From Pseudomonas fluorescens (GTDB lineage Bacteria; Pseudomonadota; Gammaproteobacteria; Pseudomonadales; Pseudomonadaceae), in contig NZ_LACH01000006.1 of the NCBI RefSeq assembly GCF_000968015.1, positions 1 to 35,680 on the forward strand: a DNA stretch of 35,680 nucleotides, read 5' to 3'. This document shows, piece by piece, positions 8,028 through 16,577 of the stretch. Every line of letters starts with the position of its first letter. The first letter of the stretch is position 1. The translations under genes and the position numbers were made by a program. The notes beneath the pieces were generated by a model. That model worked only from the letters and a program-made list of their open reading frames with translations. It was not told the origin of the DNA and did no database searches.

Positions 8028-8948
8028 ATGAATCACGACCCGTTTGATGGTTTGACCGAGTTTCTCGCGGTCGCCGAGCACAAAAGCTTCACCCTGGCCG
8101 CGACTCGGCTAGCCGTGACGCCCACCGCCGTCAGCCATGCGATCAAACTGCTGGAACGCCGCACCGGCGTGCTGCTGTTTCAGCGCACCACACGCCGAGT
8201 GGCGCTGACCGAAGCCGGCGCCAGTCTGTTTGCCCGCTTGCGTCCGGCGGCCAGTGAAATCGATGAAGCGCTGGCGGTGCTCAGCAGTTTCCGCGATCAG
8301 CCCATGGGCACACTGCGACTCACGGCACCGCGATTGTCCGGGGCTTTATTAATGGAGCCGCTGATTCCGCTGTTCCGCGAGGCCTACCCGCAAGTCACTC
8401 TCGATATTTCCCTGGACGACGCCACGGTCGACCTGATGGCCGGCGGTTTCGATGCCGGGATTCGTCTGGGAGAGTCGATTGAAAAAGACATGATCGCGGT
8501 ACGCCTGACACCTGACCTGCAATGGTCGGTGGTGGGCTCCCCGGCGTACTTCACCAAGGCTGGCAAACCGGTCGTCCCGGAAGACCTGACCCGGCATCAA
8601 TGCATCGGCTTTCGCTTCTCGACCTCCGGCAGCGCGCATCGCTGGGAGTTTCGCCGCGAGGATCGGGACTTCACCGTGGGCGTCGAGGGCGGCGTGATCG
8701 TCAACGACCGCAGGTTGTTGGTGGCGGCCGCACGCAGCGGTTCAGGCCTGGCCTACGCCTGTGATCTGGAGATTGCCGACGAGTTGGCGGATGGACGCCT
8801 GGAGCGGGTACTGCAACCCTTCGTGCCACTCAGCTCGGCGTTGTACCTGTACTTCCCCAGCCGCACCCAGACGCAGCCGAAACTGCGGGCCTTTATTGAT
8901 TTGGCCACCCGGTGGATTGCTGAAAAAGGAGGCCTGGGCCGTCGCTGA
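8028..8948 (+). CDS. LysR-family transcriptional regulator (divergent from SDR)
   Basis: A 306-aa LysR protein. The N-terminal HTH (about 5-65) includes LTEFLAVAEHKSFTLAATRL and VSHAIKLLERRTG, and the C-terminal substrate-binding domain is of the CrgA/DsdC-like type seen with many SDR genes. ATG 8028 is preferred because the LysR homology begins at FDGLTEF; no strong ribosome site is visible. The divergent SDR gene is the likely target. This pairing (LysR activating a neighbouring SDR in response to an aldehyde or quinone) is common in pseudomonads, but the inducer is unknown here. Confidence 0.92.
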   Translation: MNHDPFDGLTEFLAVAEHKSFTLAATRLAVTPTAVSHAIKLLERRTGVLLFQRTTRRVALTEAGASLFARLRPAASEIDEALAVLSSFRDQPMGTLRLTAPRLSGALLMEPLIPLFREAYPQVTLDISLDDATVDLMAGGFDAGIRLGESIEKDMIAVRLTPDLQWSVVGSPAYFTKAGKPVVPEDLTRHQCIGFRFSTSGSAHRWEFRREDRDFTVGVEGGVIVNDRRLLVAAARSGSGLAYACDLEIADELADGRLERVLQPFVPLSSALYLYFPSRTQTQPKLRAFIDLATRWIAEKGGLGRR

Positions 8949-9024
8949 ACCGTCGCCGTCAGGCCACGGCATCGACCAGTCCTTTGCCCAGCCGATGCCG
9001 CGCCAGAAGACGCATCACACTGCA

Positions 9025-10383
9025 TCAAGGTTGTTTCACGTAAGCCGCGCTGTACTTCTGATACTCGCCAAAACCTGTCACTTCTGCGGCGCCGTTGAGC
9101 AACTGCAGGCGAAACAGCGGATCGCCCTGCGGGTCCAGTGCGATGACGAGGTTGCCGGCGAGCAATGGGTACTGATGATGGACTTCAACGGGTGGATCCT
9201 TGAGCTGAAAAATGCTCAGGTTGATGTCCGCCATCTCGGGGCCGTTGTCGATCCCCGGCAATACTTTGAGGGTCAATTCGCCGACACGCCGATCCTGGAC
9301 ATTGTTCACGAGGTAGCGCCCTTCTCGCTGACTGTCCGCTACCCGCTCAAGTTTTTGCGCGGCGACCTTGAACGCGGTCGGCCGCACATCGATGCTTAAT
9401 TGACGAGAGCCGTTGATCCACGTGCCGGTCTGGCGGCCCTGCTCGTTCGGCGTGCCTTCGACGAACCAGTTGCCGATCATCTGACCGTCGTCGTCCAGTT
9501 CACGCAGAACAATACCGCCATCCTCGTAGGTATTGCCCACCAGCCGGATCGGTTTACCGCTGCCGGTCTTGCTGTAGCGAACTTCGCCAACATAGACATC
9601 ACCCTGAAGTTGCCACCACAGCTCAACGGGGATCTTGTTATCCAGGGTGCCGCGCAACATGACGGGCGCTTCACCGAAGGGCCCCTCGAGGCGACGATGC
9701 TCCGTCCACTGGCCGGAATTCAATTCACGATCGGTAACGTCCACATAGCCAGAAGGCATGAACGGGTTGGCTTGCGACGGCTTTTGCACCACCTCTATTT
9801 TCTCGGCCACCTTCACAGGCCGATTGTCCTGAATTTGCCAGGTTGCGCTCTGACGCCAACAGCAACCGCTTTTGGACTGCGTGTGCAAGGTTTTGGTGAC
9901 CGGGTCGATCTCGAACATGCCCAGATTTGCGTCACGGGTCAGTGCGGAAAAAGGCTTGCTCAACACGAGCGTCGGGCGTTCGGGATCGAACAGGTAGATG
10001 TCGTAGGAAGGACCGCCATAGCCCGCGTCATTGCCATTGCGTACGGCAAGATCTTGCTGCCCGTCGAAATTGAAATCGCGGAACAACAGCAGACTCTGAT
10101 CGGCATACGCAAGGTTGCGGTCGAACTCCGAAGCTTTGCGGCCTGGCTTGAACAAGGCGAACGCTTCGGCTGATTCGATGCGCTGAAGCACCTGCCCGCC
10201 GGCCCTTTTGCGCAACGTAATCAGCGCGGGAGCGCCGTCGAAAGTCTGGGTGGGCGGCTGGGCAAACAGCACGTCAATGACGTATTTCTTCGCGGGGTCC
10301 GTGAGGTGATACGTATGCGGTTCGGCGCTCACCGCAGCGGCGGCCAGCAGACCGGAAACAGCCAACAAACGAGGAATAACCAT
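9025..10383 (-). CDS. Secreted/periplasmic protein of XAC2610-like type
   Basis: A 452-aa protein with a clear Sec signal (residues 1-20, hydrophobic LLAVSGLLAAAAVSA, cleavage near VSA-EP). The region around 110-180 has the FG-GAP-like pattern DFNFDGQQDLAVRNGN...YDIYLFD followed by a Cys-Cys pair in SGCCWRQ, which resembles XAC2610-family proteins. The remainder contains repeated beta-rich segments and is not recognised. An AAGGA lies about 11 nt upstream of the ATG. It stands alone, convergent with the LysR gene and divergent from the PhnB-like gene. The molecular function is unknown. Confidence 0.78.
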   Translation of the reverse strand: MVIPRLLAVSGLLAAAAVSAEPHTYHLTDPAKKYVIDVLFAQPPTQTFDGAPALITLRKRAGGQVLQRIESAEAFALFKPGRKASEFDRNLAYADQSLLLFRDFNFDGQQDLAVRNGNDAGYGGPSYDIYLFDPERPTLVLSKPFSALTRDANLGMFEIDPVTKTLHTQSKSGCCWRQSATWQIQDNRPVKVAEKIEVVQKPSQANPFMPSGYVDVTDRELNSGQWTEHRRLEGPFGEAPVMLRGTLDNKIPVELWWQLQGDVYVGEVRYSKTGSGKPIRLVGNTYEDGGIVLRELDDDGQMIGNWFVEGTPNEQGRQTGTWINGSRQLSIDVRPTAFKVAAQKLERVADSQREGRYLVNNVQDRRVGELTLKVLPGIDNGPEMADINLSIFQLKDPPVEVHHQYPLLAGNLVIALDPQGDPLFRLQLLNGAAEVTGFGEYQKYSAAYVKQP

Positions 10384-10564
10384 GATGCAGTGCGTCCTTG
10401 CGGCAAACCAGGTCCGCAGTCTAGCGGTTATCGGGGCATGCCGACATTGTTGATTCCGTCGCCAAAGGAAACTCTTTCAACTTGTCGATCTACGGTACGG
10501 CCAGACGACCCGAGGCTGACTACGCTGAAAGTCCAGCCTGAGAAATCCGTAGAGGAGCGACACC

Positions 10565-11068
10565 ATGCACCGCGTACAAAAACTCACGCCCTGCCTGTGG
10601 TTCGACGATCACGCCGAGGAGGCCGCAAAGTTCTACTGTGCAATCTTCGATCATTCGAAAATCACCGCCACTACCTACTACGGCAAGGCCGGTCAGGAGA
10701 TCCACGGCAGGCCCGAAGGCTCGGTGATGACGGTCAGCTTCGAACTGGACGGGCAGAGTTTTACCGGCCTCAACGGTGGTCCCGTTTTCACGTTCAATGA
10801 AGCGGTTTCATTTCAAGTCAATTGCCATACTCAGGAAGAAGTCGACCACTTCTGGGGGCGCCTGTCCGCGGGCGGACCCACTGAGGCCCAGCAATGCGGC
10901 TGGCTCAAGGACAAATTCGGCGTGTCCTGGCAGATCGTGCCGGTGGCCCTGATGGACATGATGAAAGACCCCGACACGGCGAAATCACAACGCGCCATGA
11001 CGGCAATGTTGCAGATGAAAAAACTCGATATCGCTGCACTGCAACGAGCCTTTGACGGCGAGAGCTAA
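10565..11068 (+). CDS. PhnB-type VOC-family protein
   Basis: A 167-aa member of the PhnB/'3-demethylubiquinone methyltransferase-like' VOC family. The hallmark opening LTPCLWFDDHAEEAAKFY is followed by GSVMTVSFELDGQSFTGLNGG and by CGWLKDKFGVSWQIVP, with the sequence ending in MLQMKKLDIAALQRA. Despite the name often attached to it, the family has no methyltransferase fold; its function is generally unknown. A strong ribosome site (AGAGGAG) precedes the ATG. The AraC gene follows 35 bp downstream on the same strand, so they may share a transcript. Confidence 0.9.
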   Translation: MHRVQKLTPCLWFDDHAEEAAKFYCAIFDHSKITATTYYGKAGQEIHGRPEGSVMTVSFELDGQSFTGLNGGPVFTFNEAVSFQVNCHTQEEVDHFWGRLSAGGPTEAQQCGWLKDKFGVSWQIVPVALMDMMKDPDTAKSQRAMTAMLQMKKLDIAALQRAFDGES

Positions 11069-11103
11069 TACACTTCGAGGCTGACCTGCCGAGGACGCTG
11101 ACC

Positions 11104-11937
11104 ATGAAGCCCGCCGTTGCCAAAGACGCTGACAAAGCCCCGCGCTTCTGGCGCGACGACGCCCTGCCCTTCATCGAAGCCCGCTCCATCGCCGACGGCC
11201 GCGAGGTCTGTTACACCCGGCATTCTCACGAGCACTTTTCCATCGGCGCGATCACGGCCGGGAGCAGTACCTACCTCCACGAGCAATCGGAATTCCAGGT
11301 CAGTGCCGGCACCGTGGTGCTGATGAATCCCGGTGATGTCCACGCCTGCAATCCCATCGATGACCAACCGTGGTCGTACCTGATGCTGTACGTCGAGACA
11401 CCCTGGCTGACCGATTTGCAGCACCAGCTCGGTTTCAGCCAGGACCTGGCGTTTCGCCGGTTTTCCATCACCCACACGCACGACAGCGAGCTGTTCGCCG
11501 GCCTGAAGGGTTTGTACGACGTGCTGGTCGATGCGCAGCAAGACGTGTTGCGCAAGCAAAGCGCGGCCGTGGAGTTTTTCACCGACGTACAGCAGCGGCT
11601 CAATCCGATCGATCAACCGTTGCGCGAGCCCAATTTCAAACTGGAACGGGCGGCCGATTACATCCGCGACCACTGCACGCACCTGCTCAAGCTCGAAGAC
11701 ATTTGCGAGGCGGCCCAGCTATCACCGTCTTACTTGATCCGTGCGTTCAAGCAGCATTACGGCATGACGCCCCACGCCTTTCTGGTCAACCGGCGCATCC
11801 AGTTCGCCCGCGATCAGCTGCGCAGCGGCAAGCTGATCGCCGATGTGGCGCTCGAAGCCGGGTTTGCCGATCAGGCGCATTTTCAGCGAGCGTTCAAGCA
11901 ACATCTGGCAGCGACACCGGGGCAGTATCGCGGCTAA
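11104..11937 (+). CDS. AraC-family transcriptional regulator with cupin-type sensing domain
   Basis: A 277-aa protein. Residues about 15-170 form the AraC-type cupin effector domain (HSHEHFSIGAITAG, MNPGDVHACNP). The C-terminal 100 residues hold two helix-turn-helix motifs (LEDICEAAQLSPSYLIRAFK and IADVALEAGFADQAHFQRAF). The stop overlaps the convergent LysE gene by 3-4 bases. AraC regulators of this cupin type commonly sit beside LysE-family exporters and control them, so I infer it regulates the adjoining exporter; a ligand such as an amino acid is likely but unproven. Confidence 0.92.
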   Translation: MKPAVAKDADKAPRFWRDDALPFIEARSIADGREVCYTRHSHEHFSIGAITAGSSTYLHEQSEFQVSAGTVVLMNPGDVHACNPIDDQPWSYLMLYVETPWLTDLQHQLGFSQDLAFRRFSITHTHDSELFAGLKGLYDVLVDAQQDVLRKQSAAVEFFTDVQQRLNPIDQPLREPNFKLERAADYIRDHCTHLLKLEDICEAAQLSPSYLIRAFKQHYGMTPHAFLVNRRIQFARDQLRSGKLIADVALEAGFADQAHFQRAFKQHLAATPGQYRG

Positions 11938-12518
11938 AACAACAGGTACATTGCGCTCGCCGCCAGCAACAACGCCATGCTCCGATTGAACAGGCGCATG
12001 CCCGCCGGGTTACTCAGATAGCCACGTAGAAACGTCCCGGCATAAGCCCAGCAGCCGACAGACAGGTAGCAAATCACCAGATACACCGCCGCAAACTGCC
12101 AGACCAGCCGCGCCTCGCCATCCGCCACAAACGCGCCCATGCCGGCCACGCAAGCCAGCCAGGCTTTCGGGTTGAGCCACTGCATAACCGCGCCATACAA
12201 CATCGACGGCGCACGGCCTGACTCCTTCGCATCCAGATGCCCATTGTCGGCGGCTAACTTGAAGGCCATGTACAACAGGAACGCCACACCCGCCCATTGC
12301 ACCACCTGCGTCAGCGCCGGCCATCGCTGCAACACCTCATGCAGCCCTAATCCCATCAACACCAACAACAGAACGAAACCCAACGTCGCCCCGGCTACAT
12401 GCCGTTGACTGGCGCGAAAACCAAACTGCGCGCCGGAACTCAACGCCACGATATTCACCGGCCCTGGGGTTATCGAGGCCACCAATGCAAACGCCGCCAT
12501 CGAGATAATCAGACTCAT
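11934..12518 (-). CDS. LysE/RhtB-family amino-acid exporter (first copy)
   Basis: A 194-aa inner-membrane protein with about six hydrophobic segments and the family signature ITPGPVNIVALSSGAQFG near the N-terminus, plus QWLNPKAWLACVAG in the middle. Members export amino acids or their analogues. I chose ATG 12518, with GAAGG 6 nt upstream; a GTG directly in front is the alternative start. It converges on the AraC gene with overlapping ends and diverges from a second LysE gene 170 bp away. Confidence 0.9.
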   Translation of the reverse strand: MSLIISMAAFALVASITPGPVNIVALSSGAQFGFRASQRHVAGATLGFVLLLVLMGLGLHEVLQRWPALTQVVQWAGVAFLLYMAFKLAADNGHLDAKESGRAPSMLYGAVMQWLNPKAWLACVAGMGAFVADGEARLVWQFAAVYLVICYLSVGCWAYAGTFLRGYLSNPAGMRLFNRSMALLLAASAMYLLF

Positions 12519-12688
12519 CACAGACCTTCTTCAATTCAGTTGAACGAGGCCTCAAGGTAAAGAGCGATCTGATGGCTGTATTGAACAAAACACCCCTCAC
12601 CTGTACCGCGACCAACGTCCACCACTGTATGGGTCAAGCCACCCCACGCCTGTGATAAAAATACCGCTCCTGCTTTTGGAGCCCCGTC

Positions 12689-13309
12689 ATGGACCTCGCC
12701 ACCCTCACCTTGTTTCTACCGGCCTGCTTCGCCCTGAACATGGCACCCGGGCCGAACAACTTGTTGTCGGTCAGCAATTCGACCCGCTACGGCTATCGCA
12801 TCGCCTGTGTCGCCGGGATCGGTCGGCTGCTCGCGTTCGCCGGCATGATCGCCCTCGCGTCGGCGGGGCTGGCGGTGGTGCTGCAAACGTCGGAATTGTT
12901 GTTCTACGGGATCAAGATTCTGGGGGCGGCGTATCTGCTTTACCTCGCCTGGCAATTGTGGCGCGCCGATCCCGGGGCGGAAAACGCGGTGGCGGGCGCG
13001 CCGGTGGGAATGCTGGCGTTGGCGCGGCAGGAGTTCCTGGTGGCGGCCGGCAATCCGAAAGCGATCCTGATCTTCACCGCGTTCCTGCCCCAGTTCGTCG
13101 ACTCGACCCAAGCCGTATCGCCGCAATTCGCCGTGTTGGGCGCGTTGTTCCTGGTCCTGGAATGGATCGCCATCGGCGCCTACGCCTACATGGGCCTGCA
13201 CATGCGCCGCTGGTTCGCCGAACCCCGGGGCAAGCGGCTATTCAATCGTTGCTGCGCGGGATTGTTGTCGGCGGCGGCTTCGGTGTTGCTGATGGCGCGG
13301 CGGGCTTGA
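12689..13309 (+). CDS. LysE/RhtB-family exporter (second copy)
   Basis: A 206-aa membrane protein with the LysE signature LNMAPGPNNLLSVSNSTRYG and about six hydrophobic segments; the central VAAGNPKAILIFTAFLPQF is typical of RhtB-type exporters. GGAG lies just upstream of the ATG. It is divergent from the first LysE gene but clearly not a recent duplicate, as the two differ strongly apart from the family motifs. A REP doublet follows it. The substrate is not predictable. Confidence 0.9.
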   Translation: MDLATLTLFLPACFALNMAPGPNNLLSVSNSTRYGYRIACVAGIGRLLAFAGMIALASAGLAVVLQTSELLFYGIKILGAAYLLYLAWQLWRADPGAENAVAGAPVGMLALARQEFLVAAGNPKAILIFTAFLPQFVDSTQAVSPQFAVLGALFLVLEWIAIGAYAYMGLHMRRWFAEPRGKRLFNRCCAGLLSAAASVLLMARRA

Positions 13310-13345
13310 ACCCCATCTCTAAACTGTGGGAGAGGCACAATCAAA

Positions 13346-13449
13346 TGTGGGAGCGAGCTTGCTCGCGATAGCGGTGGCACATCCAACATCAATGTGGCTG
13401 AAGAATCGCTATCGTCGGAACGCCGCCCGGACCAAGCTCGCTCCCACAG
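13346..13449. repeat. REP doublet with hybrid right arm
   Basis: The left REP reads TGTGGGAGCGAGCTTGCTCG. The right arm, read in complement, is CTGTGGGAGCGAGCTTGG and continues TCCGGGCGGCG, so its tail differs from the CTCGCGATAGCG tail of the left arm. An isolated extra CTGTGGGAG stub lies at 13324-13332, suggesting a broken older copy. Confidence 0.85.
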
Positions 13450-13514
13450 TAGATTGTTGTTGAACACGAATTTGTGTACTACTTGGCCACACCCCAACTC
13501 ACCACACGCCCTCA

Positions 13515-14555
13515 ATGAACCTGAACGTTGTCTACGCCCTTGGCGCTGCCGCTCTTTTTGGCGCGAGTACGCCATTGGCCAAGTTGCTGGGCCTGGACCT
13601 TTCGCCGATTCTTTTGGCCGGATTGTTGTACCTGGGCAGCGGTCTGGGCCTGACGCTCGTCAGACTGTTGCGCGACCGAGGCTGGCAGCCCAGCGGCCTG
13701 AAATCGTCGGAGTGGCCATGGCTGATCGGTGCCATCGCTTTTGGCGGCGTGCTCGGGCCGGTGGCGCTGATGTTCGGTTTGACCCTGACCTCCGGCGCCA
13801 CGGCCTCGCTGATGCTCAACCTCGAATCGGTATTGACCGCCGTCCTGGCCTGGGTGGTTTTCAAGGAGAACGCTGACCGGCGCATCGTCGCCGGAATGCT
13901 GGCAATCGTCGCCGGTGGCTTGCTGTTGGCCTGGCCCCAGGGCCCGGCGCAGTCACAGGGCTGGGTCGGTCCGTTGGCGGTAGCGCTGGCCTGCGTGTGC
14001 TGGGCGATCGATAACAACCTGACGCGCAAGGTATCGGCCTCCGATGCGCTGTTTATTGCCGGCATCAAGGGGGTGGTCGCCGGGTCGGTGAACTGTGCTC
14101 TGGCGCTGTTGCTCGGCGCAAAACTGCCGCACATGACAGTTCTGGGGCCTACGTTGATCGTCGGTTTCCTGGGGTATGGCATCAGCCTGGTGTTGTTCGT
14201 GCTGGCACTGCGCGGCCTGGGCACTGCGCGTACCGGCGCCTACTTTTCCACGGCACCATTCCTCGGCGCGGCAATCGCCATCCTGCTGCTGAATGAACCC
14301 GTCACGCTGACGTTTTGGGCCGCTTCGCTGTTGATGGGCCTTGGGGTATGGATTCACCTCAAGGAACGTCATGTCCATGAACATCAACATGAGGCGCTCA
14401 AGCATGCTCATCGCCACGTGCATGACGAGCATCATCAACATGAACATTCGTTCCAGTGGGACGGAACCGAGCCCCACAGTCACGAACATGAACACACGCC
14501 GCTGCGCCACAGCCATCCACATTTTCCGGACATCCATCACCGACATAACCATTAG
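13515..14555 (+). CDS. EamA/DMT-family transporter with long histidine-rich C-terminal tail
   Basis: A 346-aa protein. Residues 1-280 form two EamA repeats with about ten membrane segments (N-terminal GAAALFGASTPLAKLLGL and a second repeat beginning near residue 155). The last ~62 residues are a hydrophilic tail containing more than 20 His in HxH and HHxH patterns, interleaved with Glu and Asp. Such tails bind Zn, Ni or Co in other transporters, but EamA proteins normally export metabolites, so a metal-sensing or metal-export role is inference. No strong ribosome site is visible upstream of the ATG. Confidence 0.9.
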   Translation: MNLNVVYALGAAALFGASTPLAKLLGLDLSPILLAGLLYLGSGLGLTLVRLLRDRGWQPSGLKSSEWPWLIGAIAFGGVLGPVALMFGLTLTSGATASLMLNLESVLTAVLAWVVFKENADRRIVAGMLAIVAGGLLLAWPQGPAQSQGWVGPLAVALACVCWAIDNNLTRKVSASDALFIAGIKGVVAGSVNCALALLLGAKLPHMTVLGPTLIVGFLGYGISLVLFVLALRGLGTARTGAYFSTAPFLGAAIAILLLNEPVTLTFWAASLLMGLGVWIHLKERHVHEHQHEALKHAHRHVHDEHHQHEHSFQWDGTEPHSHEHEHTPLRHSHPHFPDIHHRHNH

Positions 14556-14635
14556 GCAGCCTTCATGACGAATGACAGGAATTCCCTGTCGATTTTCCGG
14601 TGGAGGCGCTGGGCAACGCGTCTTATGCTCACCTC

Positions 14636-15718
14636 ATGAACCTACAAAACGCTTTGCTTCCGCCCCACGCCGAGATGGTTCGCGCCATGCTCGAACGAGA
14701 CACCGCCTACGAGGGGGTGTTCTTTACCGCGGTCAAAACCACCGGCATCTTCTGTCGCCCCAGTTGCACGGCGCGCAAGCCGAAACCGGAGAATGTCGAG
14801 TTCTTCGCCCATGCCGATGAGTGCATGTCCGCGGGCTATCGCGCCTGTCTGCGCTGCAAGCCGCTGGACGCGGCGGCCATCGCGCCGGACTGGGTGCAGA
14901 AGCTGCTCAAATCGGTGGATGCCGACCGCGACCAGCGCTGGACCGATGCCCAGTTGCTGGCCGAAGGCATCGAGCCGCTGAAACTGCGCCGCTGGTTCAA
15001 GCAGCATTTCGGCATGACCTTTCACGCCTGGCTGCGCACCCGACGCCTGGGCATGGCGTTGGGCGGGATCAAACAGGGCGATTCCATCGACAACGCCGCA
15101 TTCGACTCGGGCTACGAGTCCCTGAGCGGGTTTCGCGATGCGTTTCAAAAGTCTTTCAATATCACACCGGGCCGCGTCGCCAACAGCGAGCCGCTGCTGT
15201 TCACTCGCCTGACCACGCCGCTGGGGCCGATGATCGCCATGGCTGAACGCCGTGGCCTGGTGCTGCTGGAGTTTCTTGATCGGCCAGCGCTGACTAAGGA
15301 AGTCGAAGAACTGCAGAATCGGTACGGCTATGCGGTCGCGCCAGGGCATAACGCGCATTTGCAGCAGATTGAAGCCGAACTGACGCAGTATTTCGCCGGC
15401 AAACTCACTGACTTCAACGTTCCACTACACTTGCCTGGCAGCGATTTCGCCCGACAGGTCTGGGCCGAACTGGCGAAGATCCCGTATGGCCAGACCAGCA
15501 CCTACGGCGCCATTGCGGCGTTATTGGGCAAGCCCGGCGCCAGTCGCGCCGTCGGCCTGGCCAATGGGCATAACCGTCTTTCGATTGTCGTGCCCTGTCA
15601 CCGGGTGATCGGCGCCGACGGCTCGCTGACCGGCTATGGTGGAGGACAACCGCGCAAGGCGTTCTTGCTCAGGCTGGAAAAAGCGGCGGTGCAGATCACG
15701 CAACAACTCGCATTCTGA
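14636..15718 (+). CDS. ada: Ada: bifunctional methylphosphotriester/O6-methylguanine-DNA methyltransferase and regulator
   Basis: A 360-aa protein with the full Ada layout. The N-terminal zinc domain carries Cys40, Cys44, Cys71 and Cys74 (FCRPSC and CLRC), in which the first Cys accepts methyl from phosphotriesters. An AraC-type HTH lies around 95-185 (FKQHFGMTFHAWLR, FDSGYESLSGFRDAF). The C-terminal methyltransferase domain has the PCHRV acceptor Cys321. ATG 14636 gives the family start; a GTG 36 nt upstream is possible, and no ideal ribosome site is seen for either. It heads a three-gene run with an ICL/PEPM-like gene and alkA, so the operon is likely autoregulated by methylated Ada. Confidence 0.95.
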   Translation: MNLQNALLPPHAEMVRAMLERDTAYEGVFFTAVKTTGIFCRPSCTARKPKPENVEFFAHADECMSAGYRACLRCKPLDAAAIAPDWVQKLLKSVDADRDQRWTDAQLLAEGIEPLKLRRWFKQHFGMTFHAWLRTRRLGMALGGIKQGDSIDNAAFDSGYESLSGFRDAFQKSFNITPGRVANSEPLLFTRLTTPLGPMIAMAERRGLVLLEFLDRPALTKEVEELQNRYGYAVAPGHNAHLQQIEAELTQYFAGKLTDFNVPLHLPGSDFARQVWAELAKIPYGQTSTYGAIAALLGKPGASRAVGLANGHNRLSIVVPCHRVIGADGSLTGYGGGQPRKAFLLRLEKAAVQITQQLAF

Positions 15719-15760
15719 TTACTTGCAGGTTTCTCAAAAAGTCATAAGGAAGGGCATTCG

Positions 15761-16573
15761 ATGAACACGCTCGACAATCAATTTCACCAGTTGCACCAGG
15801 ATGGCCTGCTGATTCTCACCAACGTCGGCGATGCCGCCGGGGCGCGCATCGTGGAGCAGCTTGGTAGCAAAGCCGTTGCCACCAGCAGCGCGGCGGTGGC
15901 TTGGGCTCACGGTTATCCGGATGGCAATGCCCTGCCCCTTGAGCGCCTGATTTCAACTGTCGAGTCCATCGCACGGGTGATCTCGGTGCCATTGACCGTG
16001 GACATCGAGGCCGGCTACTCCGATGACCTGACGCGGGTTGCCGAAGTGATTGATGCGGTGATTGCCGCCGGGGCCGTCGGGATCAATATCGAAGACGGTG
16101 CGTCCCCGCCCGAGCTGCTGGTGCGCAAGATCGAAATCGCTCGGCAGGTTGCCAGTCGCCGAAATGTGAAGCTGTTCATCAACGCACGCACCGATGTGTA
16201 CCTCAAAAATCTGGTGCCCGCCGAAGACCGCGTGGCCGAGACGCTCAGGCGCGCCGCGTTGTATCAGGCCGCCGGTGCCGATGGTTTGTTCGCCGCTGGC
16301 GTCACGGCAGAGTACGAGATCGCTGCGCTGTGCCAGGGCACCACGCTGCCGGTGAACGTGCTCGGGCTCCCCGGTTTGCCGTCGCCTGAAGAGCTGAAAG
16401 CGCTCGGCGTACGCCGTTTGAGCGCGGGTTCACGCATCGCCGAGTTTCTTTATGGCGCCATGAGCGCACTGGCCAAGAGCTTTCTGGAAACAGGGACACT
16501 CGACAGCCGTGATCTGAAGGCCTTCACCTATGGCGAAGTGAACGCTCTGCTGGCGCCGTCCGGGAAAGCTTGA
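15761..16573 (+). CDS. Isocitrate lyase/PEP mutase-superfamily protein in the ada operon
   Basis: A 270-aa TIM-barrel protein of the ICL/PEPM superfamily. It has ATSSAAVAWAHGYPDG near the N-terminus, VDIEAGYSDD for Mg2+/substrate binding, GINIEDG, and LFINARTDVYL. It lacks the long insertions of true isocitrate lyase. Members cleave or rearrange C-C or P-C bonds of 2-oxo or 2-hydroxy acids; the substrate here is unknown. It lies 42 bp after ada and 4 bp before alkA on the same strand, so it is almost certainly co-transcribed with DNA alkylation repair genes. Confidence 0.88.
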   Translation: MNTLDNQFHQLHQDGLLILTNVGDAAGARIVEQLGSKAVATSSAAVAWAHGYPDGNALPLERLISTVESIARVISVPLTVDIEAGYSDDLTRVAEVIDAVIAAGAVGINIEDGASPPELLVRKIEIARQVASRRNVKLFINARTDVYLKNLVPAEDRVAETLRRAALYQAAGADGLFAAGVTAEYEIAALCQGTTLPVNVLGLPGLPSPEELKALGVRRLSAGSRIAEFLYGAMSALAKSFLETGTLDSRDLKAFTYGEVNALLAPSGKA

Positions 16574-16577
16574 CCCC

